In this document: positions 35,045-44,741 of the stretch, piece after piece
Layout of the letters: each line of letters opens with the position of its first letter
How positions within the stretch are numbered: the first letter of the stretch is position 1
Assembly (NCBI RefSeq): GCF_006965485.1
Contig: NZ_CP041360.1
Span: 7,482,501-7,546,500, forward strand
DNA: 64,000 nt
Origin: Spirosoma sp. KCTC 42546
Lineage (GTDB): Bacteria > Bacteroidota > Bacteroidia > Cytophagales > Spirosomataceae
Direction: 5' to 3'
Program-made: the position numbers and the translations under genes
Notes under the pieces: model-generated
The model's database searches: none
What the model was told of the DNA's origin: nothing
The model's input: only the letters and a program-made list of their open reading frames with translations

Positions 35045-36538
35045 TCAGTTCAGGCTAAAATTGATCGGCACCGTATAATTCATGCGAACCTCCATTCCCC
35101 GCCGAATACCCGGCTTCCAGAGCCCACTCATCAGGCTTACAATCCGGATAGCCTCCTGATCCAATTCTGGATGAACAGGTTTAGTCACCTCATACTCACT
35201 CAATGTACCATCCGCCCCAACCATAAACCTGACAAATACCTTACTTTGGGTCTTCTTCAGCTTAGTATCGAACGGGTAACGCAGGTTCTTTCTTAGAAAT
35301 TGCTCCAGGCCAGCCATACCATTCTGAAATTCTGGTGGATTTTCTAAGGTTGTGTAACGCACGGTATCACGCCCAACTGCCCAGGCTTTCCCAGCCCGAC
35401 AGATTCCTTTATCATATTGTTCTTCATAAAAATACGAACCGTCGGCGTAGCGGCCCGTCCAAACTCCCTGCTTGAATGCTCCTTCCACTGGACCAGTTTC
35501 TGTAAAGAGCGTTTTCCGGGTAGTGTCTAGATGAGAGGTCTTTATAGCTCGAAAAATAGCTGTACCATACCCTTTATCTACTAACACAAGGCCTGTACTA
35601 TCCCGCATAGATATGATTTGCGGAAGCTGGTCAGGTTGCTCATAGACGATTATAGCGTATTCCTGACCTGTTGGATACCAGGACATTACATGCTTTATCA
35701 GGGTGGGTTTCCAGCTATTAACCAACCCAGTATTACTGAGCTTTACTGTTGATCTATAATTTCGGGTTACTTCAAGTAAAGCACCGTTGGGAGCATAGCT
35801 GAACAGGTCGAAGGGCTCGCCCTTCTTATCATAACTAATTGAACTGAGCATGATACCATCTTCGTCTATTTCGTAAGACTTATCAAACAGTTCATTGGTG
35901 GGTGTTCGATAGCTTAATCGGGTAATGCGTTTCCCAGTTGGCGTTTTGTTCGTAAGCTCCTCCCGAACAAGCTTGTAACGTGTATCCTCTATCCATGACG
36001 TAGCACCTTTGCTTTTATATAAAACCATATCGCCAGACGGAAGCCAGTTTGGTTTTACAGGTTTAACGAGTTTGTATCGAGTTTTCCAGTTGGTCGAATC
36101 AACAAGCCCCTTATTCTTGTCATAATAGTTGATTTGGGCACCATTTTCATAAATAAATGGCTTATTGGGCTTAAAGACAACGGGATATGTTACCTGCTGG
36201 CGAACTGGCTTGCCAGCCTTTAGTGCTGGTTTCCACGCGTTAAAGGTAGAAAATACCCGAACGGCTTCAGTGTCACAGTCAGCTTGTAAACCTTGCAATA
36301 TGCTAACGCCCGATACAAAACCATTCGGCTCAACGGTTCCGGTAACAATCACCCGACCTGCCAATCCCAGCTTTAAGGCAGTCACTGGTTTTCGTAAACT
36401 GATTCGTACATAAGAATCAATTGACTTTTGCCCCCCGCGAGGCTCGGCCATACTATCAACTTCGAACGGTTTATAGATAGGCTGTTGGGCTTCTGCAAAA
36501 TAAGATAGGAGCAAAGCACCAATAAGCCAGATTTTCAT
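35045..36538 (-). CDS. Exported protein with two TonB C-terminal-like domains
   Basis: A 497-residue exported protein; start set at ATG 36538 (MKIWLIGALLLSYFAEAQ is a good signal peptide; the upstream extension to 36613 is not). Residues about 35-130 and 410-497 each look like a TonB C-terminal module (VTGTVEPNGFVSGVSILQGL with AVRVFSTFNAWKPALKAGKPV; and FVRFMVGADGTLSEYEVTKPV with AIRIVSLMSGLWKPGIRRGMEV). Between them is a beta-repeat region reminiscent of MORN/YwqK-type repeats (YDKKGEPFDLFSYAPNGAL; GVWTGRYADGSYFYEEQYDKG). There is no transmembrane energy-transduction segment, so it is probably not a functional TonB. Confidence 0.82.
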   Translation of the reverse strand: MKIWLIGALLLSYFAEAQQPIYKPFEVDSMAEPRGGQKSIDSYVRISLRKPVTALKLGLAGRVIVTGTVEPNGFVSGVSILQGLQADCDTEAVRVFSTFNAWKPALKAGKPVRQQVTYPVVFKPNKPFIYENGAQINYYDKNKGLVDSTNWKTRYKLVKPVKPNWLPSGDMVLYKSKGATSWIEDTRYKLVREELTNKTPTGKRITRLSYRTPTNELFDKSYEIDEDGIMLSSISYDKKGEPFDLFSYAPNGALLEVTRNYRSTVKLSNTGLVNSWKPTLIKHVMSWYPTGQEYAIIVYEQPDQLPQIISMRDSTGLVLVDKGYGTAIFRAIKTSHLDTTRKTLFTETGPVEGAFKQGVWTGRYADGSYFYEEQYDKGICRAGKAWAVGRDTVRYTTLENPPEFQNGMAGLEQFLRKNLRYPFDTKLKKTQSKVFVRFMVGADGTLSEYEVTKPVHPELDQEAIRIVSLMSGLWKPGIRRGMEVRMNYTVPINFSLN

Positions 36539-36888
36539 GATATAAATGAATTGATAAGCATGTTCAAAACAGAACGTGTGAATTGACCAATAAAAATATA
36601 GACACTTAATCAAGTGTACAATTTTAAGCCGGCATTCCCTACTTTACAGACTGGCTGTAGCTGTAATCTTTAGTTGATATAGAAGGTTATACACCTGCGT
36701 ATTTCCAACTTCTAGGCCATCGCTTTTTTTTAACTTTCCGTTTACGGCTACTAAAAATGGTATAAGCGGTTCCTAGTTGTCTTGCTGGATTACAGCACCT
36801 GGTCCAACATTGCTGATAATGGTCAGGGGTTGTATCGTGTTCGAATTTATAGATTACTTTTACCTATATATCATTTCAACCATAGCTG
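36539..36888. other. Intergenic region between divergent genes
   Basis: About 350 bases. A T8 run is present near 36724. I looked for a cobalamin riboswitch ahead of the B12-dependent mutase genes and see no B12-box core. Nothing else is recognised. Confidence 0.45.
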
Positions 36889-38241
36889 ATGGAGCCACCT
36901 TCTTCGTCCTTATTTCCGGCTACCGACAAATCGGCCTGGCAGGCGCAGGTTCAGAAAGAATTAAAAACCGAGGGCGCTTACGAGACCCTTCGCTGGCATA
37001 CAGACGAGGGCTTCACGCTGGAACCCTACTATACTGCCGCTGATCTTTCCGACCTACCCTTAGCCACGATTCAGGAAGCTCAGAAGCAGGTTCCGGGCTG
37101 GCTTACTGCCCCAGAACGATTTATTGCCAATGAAAAAGCGGATAATATCCGGCTTCGGGATACGCTTACCCGTGGAGCCGATGCCCTGGTGCTTACGTTA
37201 GCCAAAGGACCCGATTTAATGCCTTTGTTGAATGGCATTAAACTTAGTGAAACGCCTGTTTTTTTTCGTCTCAGTGCCGAAACAGGAGGCATCAACTGGG
37301 TCGATTTGATTCGTTCGTTAAAAACCGTTGCGCCCTACCAGCTTAAAGGAGGTTTGCTCACAAACACGGATATAACCACGGCCGAAGTGACGCGACTAAC
37401 CGCCGACTCGCCCCAGTTCCGGACGGTCTGCGCCAGCAGCCATGACTTCCATAATGCCGGGGCCACAGCCACACAGGAACTGGCCTTTACACTGGCTTCA
37501 CTGGCCGATAGCTACGACCTGTTGACCAATGAAGGACTAACGATTGATCAACTCATTCCGAAAACGATCATTTCACTTTCTGTCGGAACGAGTTACTTTC
37601 TTGAAATTGCCAAGCTTCGTGCATTACGGGTGCTTTTTAGTCGCTTCATTACCCATTATCCATTATCCAGTAGTCATTATCCAGTAGTCATCCACGCCCA
37701 AACCTCTACTTTTTACGACACTACCGCCACGCCCTATACCAATTTGCTTCGGGCAACTACCGAATCGATGGCTGCCGTTATCGGTGGATGTGATGTACTA
37801 ACGATTCATCCGTATGATACCGTTTTAGGTCGATCAGCCGAAATGACAGATCAGGAAAAGGCAAACCGTGATTTCTCCGAACGGATTGCCCGGAACGTTT
37901 CACTGCTGTTGAAAGATGAGAGTTATTTAGACCGAGTAGCCGACCCATCGGCAGGGTCGTATTACATTGAGAATTTGACACAGCAGCTAACAGAAACTGC
38001 CTGGACCTTATTTCTGGATGTTGAACAGCAAGGCGGGTTTGCGAAGGCGTTAGCGAGTGGGTTCATTTCAACTGAGCTTGAGCAAGCCTATCAGGCGAAA
38101 GTAGAGGCAGTACGAAACGGAAAGGTGCTGGTAGGCGTAACGAAGTTCCGCTCCGATGAACCCGGAGATCAACCGTATAAGGGGTCTGAACATAAGGAAG
38201 GTTTATTGCCCAATCAACGACTGGCGCAGGCGTTTGAGTAA
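36889..38241 (+). CDS. mutA: Methylmalonyl-CoA mutase, small subunit
   Basis: A 450-residue homologue of the mutase TIM-barrel domain, the non-catalytic beta subunit that pairs with MutB in converting methylmalonyl-CoA to succinyl-CoA. Recognisable segments include [65 protein letters not shown] and [21 protein letters not shown]. The B12-binding domain is absent, as expected for this subunit. mutB follows after 11 bases, so the two form one operon. Residues about 254-267 ([17 protein letters not shown]) are encoded by an in-frame run of heptamers (37647-37695) replacing the variable loop before IHAQTS. Confidence 0.93.
   Translation: MEPPSSSLFPATDKSAWQAQVQKELKTEGAYETLRWHTDEGFTLEPYYTAADLSDLPLATIQEAQKQVPGWLTAPERFIANEKADNIRLRDTLTRGADALVLTLAKGPDLMPLLNGIKLSETPVFFRLSAETGGINWVDLIRSLKTVAPYQLKGGLLTNTDITTAEVTRLTADSPQFRTVCASSHDFHNAGATATQELAFTLASLADSYDLLTNEGLTIDQLIPKTIISLSVGTSYFLEIAKLRALRVLFSRFITHYPLSSSHYPVVIHAQTSTFYDTTATPYTNLLRATTESMAAVIGGCDVLTIHPYDTVLGRSAEMTDQEKANRDFSERIARNVSLLLKDESYLDRVADPSAGSYYIENLTQQLTETAWTLFLDVEQQGGFAKALASGFISTELEQAYQAKVEAVRNGKVLVGVTKFRSDEPGDQPYKGSEHKEGLLPNQRLAQAFE
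37647..37695. repeat. In-frame heptamer array inside mutA
   Basis: Six uninterrupted heptamers (CATTACC, CATTATC, CATTATC, CAGTAGT, then CATTATC and CAGTAGT again) plus a degenerate seventh. The complement of CATTATC is GATAATG, the exact word of the intergenic element at 24989-25009. Confidence 0.92.
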
Positions 38242-38252
38242 ATCCATACAGC

Positions 38253-40439
38253 ATGAGACCCGATTTCAACACAATAACCGAGCAAGAGGCTGCGAGCAGG
38301 GAGCAGGGACTTCCCAGCAAACCCAATGCCTCTGTGCCTTACACTACCGCCGAAGGAATCAAACTCAAATCCCGCTTTACGGTTGCCGACGTTTTCAGCG
38401 CTGGTCATCTACAGTACGCAGCCGGAATTCCTCCTTTTTTACGGGGGCCTTACGCCAGTATGTACGTCCGCCAACCCTGGACTGTCCGGCAATATGCGGG
38501 ATTCTCAACCGCCGAGGAGTCGAATGCCTTCTACCGACGCAATCTGGCGGGTGGCCAAAAGGGGCTTTCCGTTGCGTTCGATTTAGCCACCCACCGAGGA
38601 TACGACTCCGACCACCCGCGCGTAGTGGGCGATGTAGGCAAAGCGGGCGTAGCCATTGACTCGGTCGAAGACATGAAAATCCTCTTCGATCAGATCCCCC
38701 TGGATCAGATGTCGGTGTCGATGACCATGAACGGGGCCGTACTGCCCATTATGGCATTTTATATCGTAGCGGCAGAAGAACAGGGCGTACCGCCCGAAAA
38801 GCTCTCAGGCACTATTCAAAACGACATCTTGAAGGAGTTTATGGTGCGGAATACGTATATCTATCCACCCGAACCCTCTATGCGCATCGTTGGTGATATT
38901 TTCGCATACACCAGCCAGCATATGCCGAAGTTCAACTCCATCAGCATCAGCGGCTATCACATGCATGAAGCGGGCGCACCCGCCCAACTCGAACTGGCCT
39001 ATACCCTGGCCGATGGGCTTGAGTACATACGCACAGGACTACGGGCAGGCATGAGTATCGACGACTTTGCCCCTCGTCTGTCGTTCTTCTGGGGGATCGG
39101 GATGAATCACTTCATGGAGATTGCCAAACTGCGCGCTGGTCGGTTACTTTGGGCGAAAATTGTGAAGCAATTTGAACCCAAAAATTCAAAATCGCTGGCG
39201 TTACGCACACACTGCCAGACCTCGGGCTACAGCCTGACCGAACAAGACCCCTTTAACAATGTAGCCCGGACAACCATCGAAGCACTTGCCGCTGTACTGG
39301 GTGGCACCCAGAGTCTTCATACAAACTCGCTGGATGAAGCCATTGCGCTCCCGACCGACTTTTCGGCTCGAATTGCCCGCAACACGCAATTGTATCTTCA
39401 ACACGAAACCGACATTACCCGCGCTGTTGATCCCTGGGGCGGCTCGTATTACGTTGAGTTTCTGACCAAAGAATTAGTCGATAAAGCATGGGCGTTAATG
39501 GAGGAAGTTGAACAGTTAGGGGGCATGACAAAAGCCATTGAAACGGGCCTCCCCAAACTCCGCATTGAAGAAGCTGCCGCTCGCAAGCAGGCACGTATCG
39601 ACTCGGGAAAAGATGTTATTGTAGGCGTCAATCGGTACAAACCCGAAACCGAAACCAGCATTGACTTACTCGACATTGATAATCAGGCGGTGCGCGAAAG
39701 CCAGATCAAACGACTAACAGTGATCAAGGAGACCCGGAATACGAAACAGGTTGAACAAGCGCTGGCCGCTTTAACAGAGGCTGCATTTAGCTCACTGGAA
39801 CCCCAGCCTACCCCTGCCCCGAGCCCCCTGCTCCCTGCTAAAAACCTCCTCGCCCTGGCTATTGAAGCGGCTCGCCACCGTGCTACCCTCGGCGAAATTT
39901 CTGACGCTATGGAAAAAGCTTTTGGCCGACACAAGGCCACAATTCGGGCCGTGTCAGGAATTTACTCTGCCGAAGTATCCGACGATGAGAATTTCCGGCT
40001 TGCCCGCGAAATGAGCGATCGCTTTGCTGAACTCGATGGTCGTCGGCCACGAATTCTGGTAGCCAAAATGGGACAGGATGGACACGACCGGGGCGCTAAA
40101 GTGATTGCCACCAGCTTTGCCGATTTAGGCTTCGATGTCGATATGGGTCCCCTTTTCCAGACGCCCGCCGAAGTAGCCCGACAAGCTGCCGAAAACGATG
40201 TGCATATTGTCGGCGTATCAAGCCTGGCCGCAGGGCACAAAACCCTGGTACCACAACTGATTGAGGAGTTAACGAAAATCGGCCGCGACGATATCATCGT
40301 TATTGCGGGAGGAGTTATTCCGGCTCAGGATTACCAGTTTCTGTATGATGCAGGCGTAAAAGGTGTGTTTGGACCAGGCACCGTAATTTCAGTGGCAGCC
40401 CAGAAGATTTTACAGGAGTTGATGGCCGACTATTCCTAA
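38253..40439 (+). CDS. mutB: Methylmalonyl-CoA mutase, large (catalytic) subunit
   Basis: A 728-residue adenosylcobalamin enzyme interconverting (R)-methylmalonyl-CoA and succinyl-CoA in propionate metabolism. The TIM-barrel catalytic domain shows the signature [44 protein letters not shown] and [21 protein letters not shown]. The C-terminal B12 domain has DGHDRG, with base-off cobalt ligand His611 (Asp609, Gly614), followed by [10 protein letters not shown] and [16 protein letters not shown]. Two segments are built of GCAGGGA-type heptamers: the N-terminal [12 protein letters not shown] (38289-38309) and the interdomain linker [15 protein letters not shown] (39811-39838), the latter on the opposite strand. 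Both lie outside the conserved folds. Confidence 0.97.
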   Translation: MRPDFNTITEQEAASREQGLPSKPNASVPYTTAEGIKLKSRFTVADVFSAGHLQYAAGIPPFLRGPYASMYVRQPWTVRQYAGFSTAEESNAFYRRNLAGGQKGLSVAFDLATHRGYDSDHPRVVGDVGKAGVAIDSVEDMKILFDQIPLDQMSVSMTMNGAVLPIMAFYIVAAEEQGVPPEKLSGTIQNDILKEFMVRNTYIYPPEPSMRIVGDIFAYTSQHMPKFNSISISGYHMHEAGAPAQLELAYTLADGLEYIRTGLRAGMSIDDFAPRLSFFWGIGMNHFMEIAKLRAGRLLWAKIVKQFEPKNSKSLALRTHCQTSGYSLTEQDPFNNVARTTIEALAAVLGGTQSLHTNSLDEAIALPTDFSARIARNTQLYLQHETDITRAVDPWGGSYYVEFLTKELVDKAWALMEEVEQLGGMTKAIETGLPKLRIEEAAARKQARIDSGKDVIVGVNRYKPETETSIDLLDIDNQAVRESQIKRLTVIKETRNTKQVEQALAALTEAAFSSLEPQPTPAPSPLLPAKNLLALAIEAARHRATLGEISDAMEKAFGRHKATIRAVSGIYSAEVSDDENFRLAREMSDRFAELDGRRPRILVAKMGQDGHDRGAKVIATSFADLGFDVDMGPLFQTPAEVARQAAENDVHIVGVSSLAAGHKTLVPQLIEELTKIGRDDIIVIAGGVIPAQDYQFLYDAGVKGVFGPGTVISVAAQKILQELMADYS
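38289..38309. repeat. GCAGGGA heptamers in the 5' end of mutB
   Basis: Three contiguous heptamers, GCTGCGA then GCAGGGA twice, in frame near codon 13-19. Confidence 0.75.
39811..39838. repeat. Complementary GCAGGGA-type heptamers in the mutB linker
   Basis: Four contiguous heptamers (CCCCTGC, CCCGAGC, CCCCTGC, TCCCTGC), the inverse complements of GCAGGGG/GCTCGGG/GCAGGGA words, encoding a Pro-rich linker between the barrel and the B12 domain. Confidence 0.8.
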
Positions 40440-40452
40440 AAAGAAACGCGAA

Positions 40453-40569
40453 ATGAATTTATTAACTCCAGACGCCGGACTTTTGATCTGGCAGCTTATT
40501 GTGTTGGGTTGCCTTGCGCTGATGCTTGCAGGCATCGTTCGCTGGGCTGTTCATCAATTTAAGAAGTGA
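40453..40569 (+). CDS. 38-residue single-pass membrane microprotein
   Basis: ATG 40453 to TGA 40569 encodes 38 residues: MNLLTPDAGLLIWQLIVLGC, a continuing hydrophobic span LALMLAGIVRW and a short basic tail ending QFKK. It starts 13 bases after the mutB stop on the same strand. The opening MNLLTPDAGLLIWQLI resembles the N-terminus of ATP synthase subunit b in Bacteroidota, but there is no coiled-coil stalk and the protein ends right after the helix. It may be a genuine small membrane protein or a decayed fragment. I do not know a function. Confidence 0.55.
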   Translation: MNLLTPDAGLLIWQLIVLGCLALMLAGIVRWAVHQFKK

Positions 40570-40590
40570 TTGCTCAGCGATCTTCTTTCT

Positions 40591-42291
40591 CTATTTAGGG
40601 CAATTATTGCATACTGCCACAGCAATTCGTTTAACTTTTGGCATCGTAGCCCGCCCTAAAAAAATTTCATCGCCAGTCAGATTAATTTCAGTAACAAATT
40701 CGTAACCACCTTCGGTATATCGAACCTGCATAGCTATTTTTTTATCGGGGGTTGCATAAGGATTGTGGGCAGCAATCAGAATCTGATCCCCATTTACAAT
40801 AGCTCGGGCAAATGGCAAACTATTTCGTTTAAGGTCGCCCGCGTTGTATTGATGCCAGGTTTGTCCATTATCAAAAGAGCATTCAGTTCGTTGGTTCAGG
40901 TAGGTTTCGCGCCCATTAAATAGATCCCGGTGATGATAGAAAAGCCGCCACAGGCCATGTAAATAATGTTCATAACAGGCATAGTTTCGATCATTACCTA
41001 CGCCTTTCTCCGGATCGCTATCAGGAAGGATAGTCTGGTTAGGTGTTAAATCGACTATATCATCCCAAAACAGCACACCATCGGCCCCGGTAAACCAATA
41101 GAATATAGCCGTTCCTTCGGCAACGGCAGGTGGAGCGGCATGGTCGGCTTTGGGGCTATCGCCAGGGTCTCCGCTCTGGGTATTGAACATCCACTGCCAG
41201 GCAATGCGTTTTTTAGACGATAGGGCGCTATTTACTTCCTGCTCGCCTAATACCCCGGCCAGCCAATGGGTTTCCTGCTCACCTGTGTGCGAGGCCGCAT
41301 AATCGAAGGCAGGTGACCGGTTATACACGCCAGGCATTTGAAAGTCTACGTAATCGGAAAATGATTTCCCTACTATGCTGTCGGGCATACCCCGATCCTG
41401 AGAAGACAGAATAGATAAGCCTGGATTGGCAGGCGTGTGCTGGGCGGGGGTAGCCCACAGCCAATCGGGTCCGGCCGAATAGTCGGCATAGCGTGTAAAA
41501 CCAAAATTATTGTGAGGTACTGGTTCAATGGAGCCTATTTCGGTAGTGGCACTGGAAACAGTACGCAGGGAAGCCGCCATAAACACGAATAAATTAACTT
41601 GCTCCTGTTGGCTCGTTGTTACAGGAATTCCATCATCTTCTACATCTAAAAAAATACGGCCATAGGTACTTATTTCCCCGGTCGGTGGACAATCGCCAAA
41701 TGTCCTACAGCCATCACTCAACTGATCCATTGCCGCTCTGAGGCTATTCTTGCTAGTAAGATCCCCTGGAGGCCGAACAAAGTAGGTGTATGGAGCGTAA
41801 TTTCGATCTTTAGTCCACAGCAGATTGAATTCATTAGTCGGTGGATAATAAAAGTGGTTCCTAACCACAATCATTGCCCGCTGGCTTTGTTTCAGGCGAC
41901 TTTTCCATCCAAGGGGTTTCTCATTGTAGATTGGAATTCGCTGCTCATCAAAAGTCATTCGGGTGCGTTCGATCGCCGTAAAGCCACGTCGGAACAGTTT
42001 TTCCCAATCCTGCTGAACATGTAAATTCCGCCCAGCACCATTGAAGGTTACGGATTTACTAGCAGGCAGATAGAAATCGCCAACGACGTCAATATTCCAA
42101 TATCCTTTTTGATTGGGCGGAGTTGGGACAAACGTTGCTCTGGGCGTTGGTATAAGCGGACTCAGTCGGACTGACTGCGCTTTAGCTTCACCTGCCCAAA
42201 TTCTGAGTATACCAATCAGACTGACAATCAGCAGGATATATGAATTTACAAGTACTCTGTATATAGATAGCATGCACCCAATAGTTAACAA
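40591..42291 (-). CDS. Unrecognised large exported protein
   Basis: A 566-residue protein I cannot place in a family. The N-terminus has a hydrophobic signal segment (YILLIVSLIGILRIWAGEAKAQ); the ATG at residue 7 is an alternative start. The mature part is rich in aromatic residues, with stretches such as YGRIFLDVEDDGIPV, FTRYADYSAGPDWLWATP, IAWQWMFNTQSGDPGDSPKADHAAPP, AIFYWFTGADGVLFWDDIVDL and LHGLWRLFYHHRDLFNG, suggestive of a TIM-barrel glycoside-hydrolase-like fold with acidic residues at strand ends, and a beta domain at the C-terminus (SFDNGQTWHQYNAGDL). That fold is inference. It is monocistronic. Confidence 0.7.
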   Translation of the reverse strand: MLTIGCMLSIYRVLVNSYILLIVSLIGILRIWAGEAKAQSVRLSPLIPTPRATFVPTPPNQKGYWNIDVVGDFYLPASKSVTFNGAGRNLHVQQDWEKLFRRGFTAIERTRMTFDEQRIPIYNEKPLGWKSRLKQSQRAMIVVRNHFYYPPTNEFNLLWTKDRNYAPYTYFVRPPGDLTSKNSLRAAMDQLSDGCRTFGDCPPTGEISTYGRIFLDVEDDGIPVTTSQQEQVNLFVFMAASLRTVSSATTEIGSIEPVPHNNFGFTRYADYSAGPDWLWATPAQHTPANPGLSILSSQDRGMPDSIVGKSFSDYVDFQMPGVYNRSPAFDYAASHTGEQETHWLAGVLGEQEVNSALSSKKRIAWQWMFNTQSGDPGDSPKADHAAPPAVAEGTAIFYWFTGADGVLFWDDIVDLTPNQTILPDSDPEKGVGNDRNYACYEHYLHGLWRLFYHHRDLFNGRETYLNQRTECSFDNGQTWHQYNAGDLKRNSLPFARAIVNGDQILIAAHNPYATPDKKIAMQVRYTEGGYEFVTEINLTGDEIFLGRATMPKVKRIAVAVCNNCPK

Positions 42292-42411
42292 ACTTCAACA
42301 AAAAGTACATACCAATAAGTATGCCACCTTCATTTTGTATGCATGCATCTTTGTACGGGTGCGTTCGATAGCCATTTATTCTCTTTACAGATTTTAAGAT
42401 ATATGCAAAGC

Positions 42412-42446
42412 AAAAAGCCTGTTTTCTTAAAAAAACAGGCTTTTCT
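42412..42446 (-). terminator. Terminator of the TMTC-like gene
   Basis: A 13-bp stem with core AAGCCTG/CAGGCTT and an A/T-rich loop; on the minus strand the stem is followed by a T run. Confidence 0.75.
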
Positions 42447-42468
42447 AGAAAAATCTACAAGTTGTGGA

Positions 42469-44631
42469 CTAATACTTATTGATAATCGAATCGGGCAACA
42501 CTTTCACATCGATGCCAAAGGCTTTAAGTAAGTTTGCCCGGTTATTCTGTCCATCTACATAGGCCGGGTTCACTATCATTGAGCGGTTATAGTAGTAGGA
42601 TGCCAGTTCAAGTTTCTGCCGGTTGTTCTGTGTCTGTCCCTCACCCTGGTAAATCACGCCGAGGTTGTTATAGGCCGGTGCATAGGCATTGGCAGCACGA
42701 ATCGTCTGCTTATAATAGTATTTAGCCGAGTCGACGTTGGGCGTAATTTTCTGGAACACATAGGCCATCGAAAAATAAGCTTCACCAAAGCTGGGGTAAA
42801 TCCGGGTTGATTCCTGTAGGTGATCGAGTGCCCAGCGGCCATGCTTGTTAGCATGCGCGATATTCGTATCGATTAATGTTTGAGCCTTCTTGATCTGTTC
42901 CACAGTAGGCTTCGGCTTAAGAGCGTTTGTGGCGTTGGCAATAGAATCGGCCTTGGCGCGATCTTTCAGTCCTTTTTCAATCCACTCATTGGCTACATGA
43001 CGTTGCACCTGACAGCTATTGGGCGCATAAGGAAGTGCTGAATTGAAAAGGACAAAGTTATTTTCCCAATCACGGTTACGCTCAACAGTTTTGAAGGAAT
43101 ATAACCCAGCCACGACGGCCATCAGACCTAACAACGGCGCATAGCGGACCAGTATCGGTTTGGGCGAACTTTCTGAGTTGCGGACGAGTAGTTTTTGTAA
43201 AGCCCAGACGAGTATAAAGCCAAATCCCATAACAGCCGCATAGGAGAAACGTTCGGCAAAAATACCACCCCGGAACCAGATAAAGCCCAGACCAGGTGCC
43301 ATAGTTACAAAAAACCAGACGATACCAAAGCCCCAAAGGGTACGTTTCATAAATCCTTTCCAGGCCAGCCAAACCAACCCTATGAACGTAAAAAAGCCAG
43401 CCCATGTCAGTATATCGCCCTTACCGCCCGATGGGATAACGTTATAGGAATAGTCGTATACCAACGGGTGCGGTAAAATAAGCAAACGCAGGTAGTATTC
43501 CAGAAACTTAAACATGGTCGACTTCTGGGTCTTCTCAATGGCGTATGGGTAGTTAGCCCAGTCAATAGGCGGAGTACCACTAAGGGTACCAATCATTTTC
43601 TGCTTCTGGTAGAAAAACAGCGCTGTAACAATCAGGAATGGCCATAAACTAATGAGTGATTGCCAGACATTCCGACGGGCAAACCAATATTGCATAGCTG
43701 GAATTAAGGCCAGACTCACAATGGATGATTCTTTCGAGAGAAAGGCAAAGTAGAGCGATGCACAGGCAAGACCCAGCCAGCTTCCCGATAGAGCTCCCAT
43801 AATCAGTACACCTAGTATACCACCCGCTGTACTGCCTAAGGTATTCACCATCAAGCTACTGCCAATAACCCAGCCTCCTACAACAGAAAAGAGTCCCAGT
43901 ATGCCGCCTAACGGCCAGTCATTGACAGGCCCTTTGAACCAGAACGGAGAATCGGATTCCAGATGCTTCCAGTAGGAAAGCAGCATCAGCGAAATAAACA
44001 GGAAACTCAGAATTTCATCGCGGCCTTTAATGTTGGCAACAATCTCCGTGTGAAGTGGATGGGCAATAAAAACTAATCCGATCAAAAATGCGGTGATCGT
44101 TTGGTTGGTCAGCCATTTCTGTAATAATACACCGACAATTAAGCCGGTTACTCCATACAGCCCCGCATTAATCATGTGGCTGATGTTAGGATTATCTTTA
44201 AAATATTCTTGCTCCATCGCAAAGGTGATGAGCGAAAGCGGACGATAATAGCCTAGCGAAATATTACTAAAGTGCCAAAATTCCGTGCGCAATAAGTCGG
44301 GAATACCGGCAAGGCCTTTTTTTACGAATAAGTTCTGCCCAACAGCAGCTATATCGTCCAGCGCATATTGATGCCCAAATGTGTTTATGTATAAAGCAAA
44401 CCCGAGTAACGCCAAAATAGCAGGTGGCCACCACGCCACAGGCCGTCTCTCAATAGGGAGTTCAGGCGTTTCAGCAGGTTTTGTTACAGTTGGACGCACG
44501 GGGGCACGCTGGGCAGTATCAACTGGGCGAGTTGCGCTGGGCCGCACGGTTCCCGGTGTCGTGTTTGGTGTGGGTTTGGAAGCTGCCGAGCGAGGATTCT
44601 CGTAGCCAGATGGTTGCTTTTTTTTAGCCAT
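42469..44631 (-). CDS. Membrane protein with TMTC/PMT-like core and C-terminal TPRs
   Basis: A 720-residue integral membrane protein. Residues 1-65 are a Thr/Pro-rich cytosolic tail. About ten transmembrane segments follow (for example PAILALLGFALYINTFGHQY). The luminal-loop motif YALDDIAAVGQNLFVKKG, the YYRPLSLITFAMEQ segment and HPLHTEIVANIKGRDEIL match the TMTC-type O-mannosyltransferase-like family of the GT-C fold. The C-terminal 200 residues are TPR hairpins (SFGEAYFSMAYVFQK; AYAPAYNNLGVIYQGEGQ). It may glycosylate exported proteins or act in envelope assembly; the substrate is unknown. Monocistronic, with a terminator. Confidence 0.85.
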   Translation of the reverse strand: MAKKKQPSGYENPRSAASKPTPNTTPGTVRPSATRPVDTAQRAPVRPTVTKPAETPELPIERRPVAWWPPAILALLGFALYINTFGHQYALDDIAAVGQNLFVKKGLAGIPDLLRTEFWHFSNISLGYYRPLSLITFAMEQEYFKDNPNISHMINAGLYGVTGLIVGVLLQKWLTNQTITAFLIGLVFIAHPLHTEIVANIKGRDEILSFLFISLMLLSYWKHLESDSPFWFKGPVNDWPLGGILGLFSVVGGWVIGSSLMVNTLGSTAGGILGVLIMGALSGSWLGLACASLYFAFLSKESSIVSLALIPAMQYWFARRNVWQSLISLWPFLIVTALFFYQKQKMIGTLSGTPPIDWANYPYAIEKTQKSTMFKFLEYYLRLLILPHPLVYDYSYNVIPSGGKGDILTWAGFFTFIGLVWLAWKGFMKRTLWGFGIVWFFVTMAPGLGFIWFRGGIFAERFSYAAVMGFGFILVWALQKLLVRNSESSPKPILVRYAPLLGLMAVVAGLYSFKTVERNRDWENNFVLFNSALPYAPNSCQVQRHVANEWIEKGLKDRAKADSIANATNALKPKPTVEQIKKAQTLIDTNIAHANKHGRWALDHLQESTRIYPSFGEAYFSMAYVFQKITPNVDSAKYYYKQTIRAANAYAPAYNNLGVIYQGEGQTQNNRQKLELASYYYNRSMIVNPAYVDGQNNRANLLKAFGIDVKVLPDSIINKY

Positions 44632-44741
44632 AACAGCAGGTACTCGTCTATTTTAGGTCAGTTAAATTCCCCAGTCAGATTTACGAATTAGCTACGTAGA
44701 GAATTACTACATTTATGGATTGATCGTAAAGTTCCGTAAGA

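Noticed and set aside
36830..36850. tRNA-like T-loop (GTTCGAATT)
   Set aside because: No acceptor stem, anticodon arm or CCA end around it.
36539..36888. Cobalamin riboswitch ahead of the B12-dependent mutase genes
   Set aside because: No B12-box core or matching stem arrangement could be found by eye.
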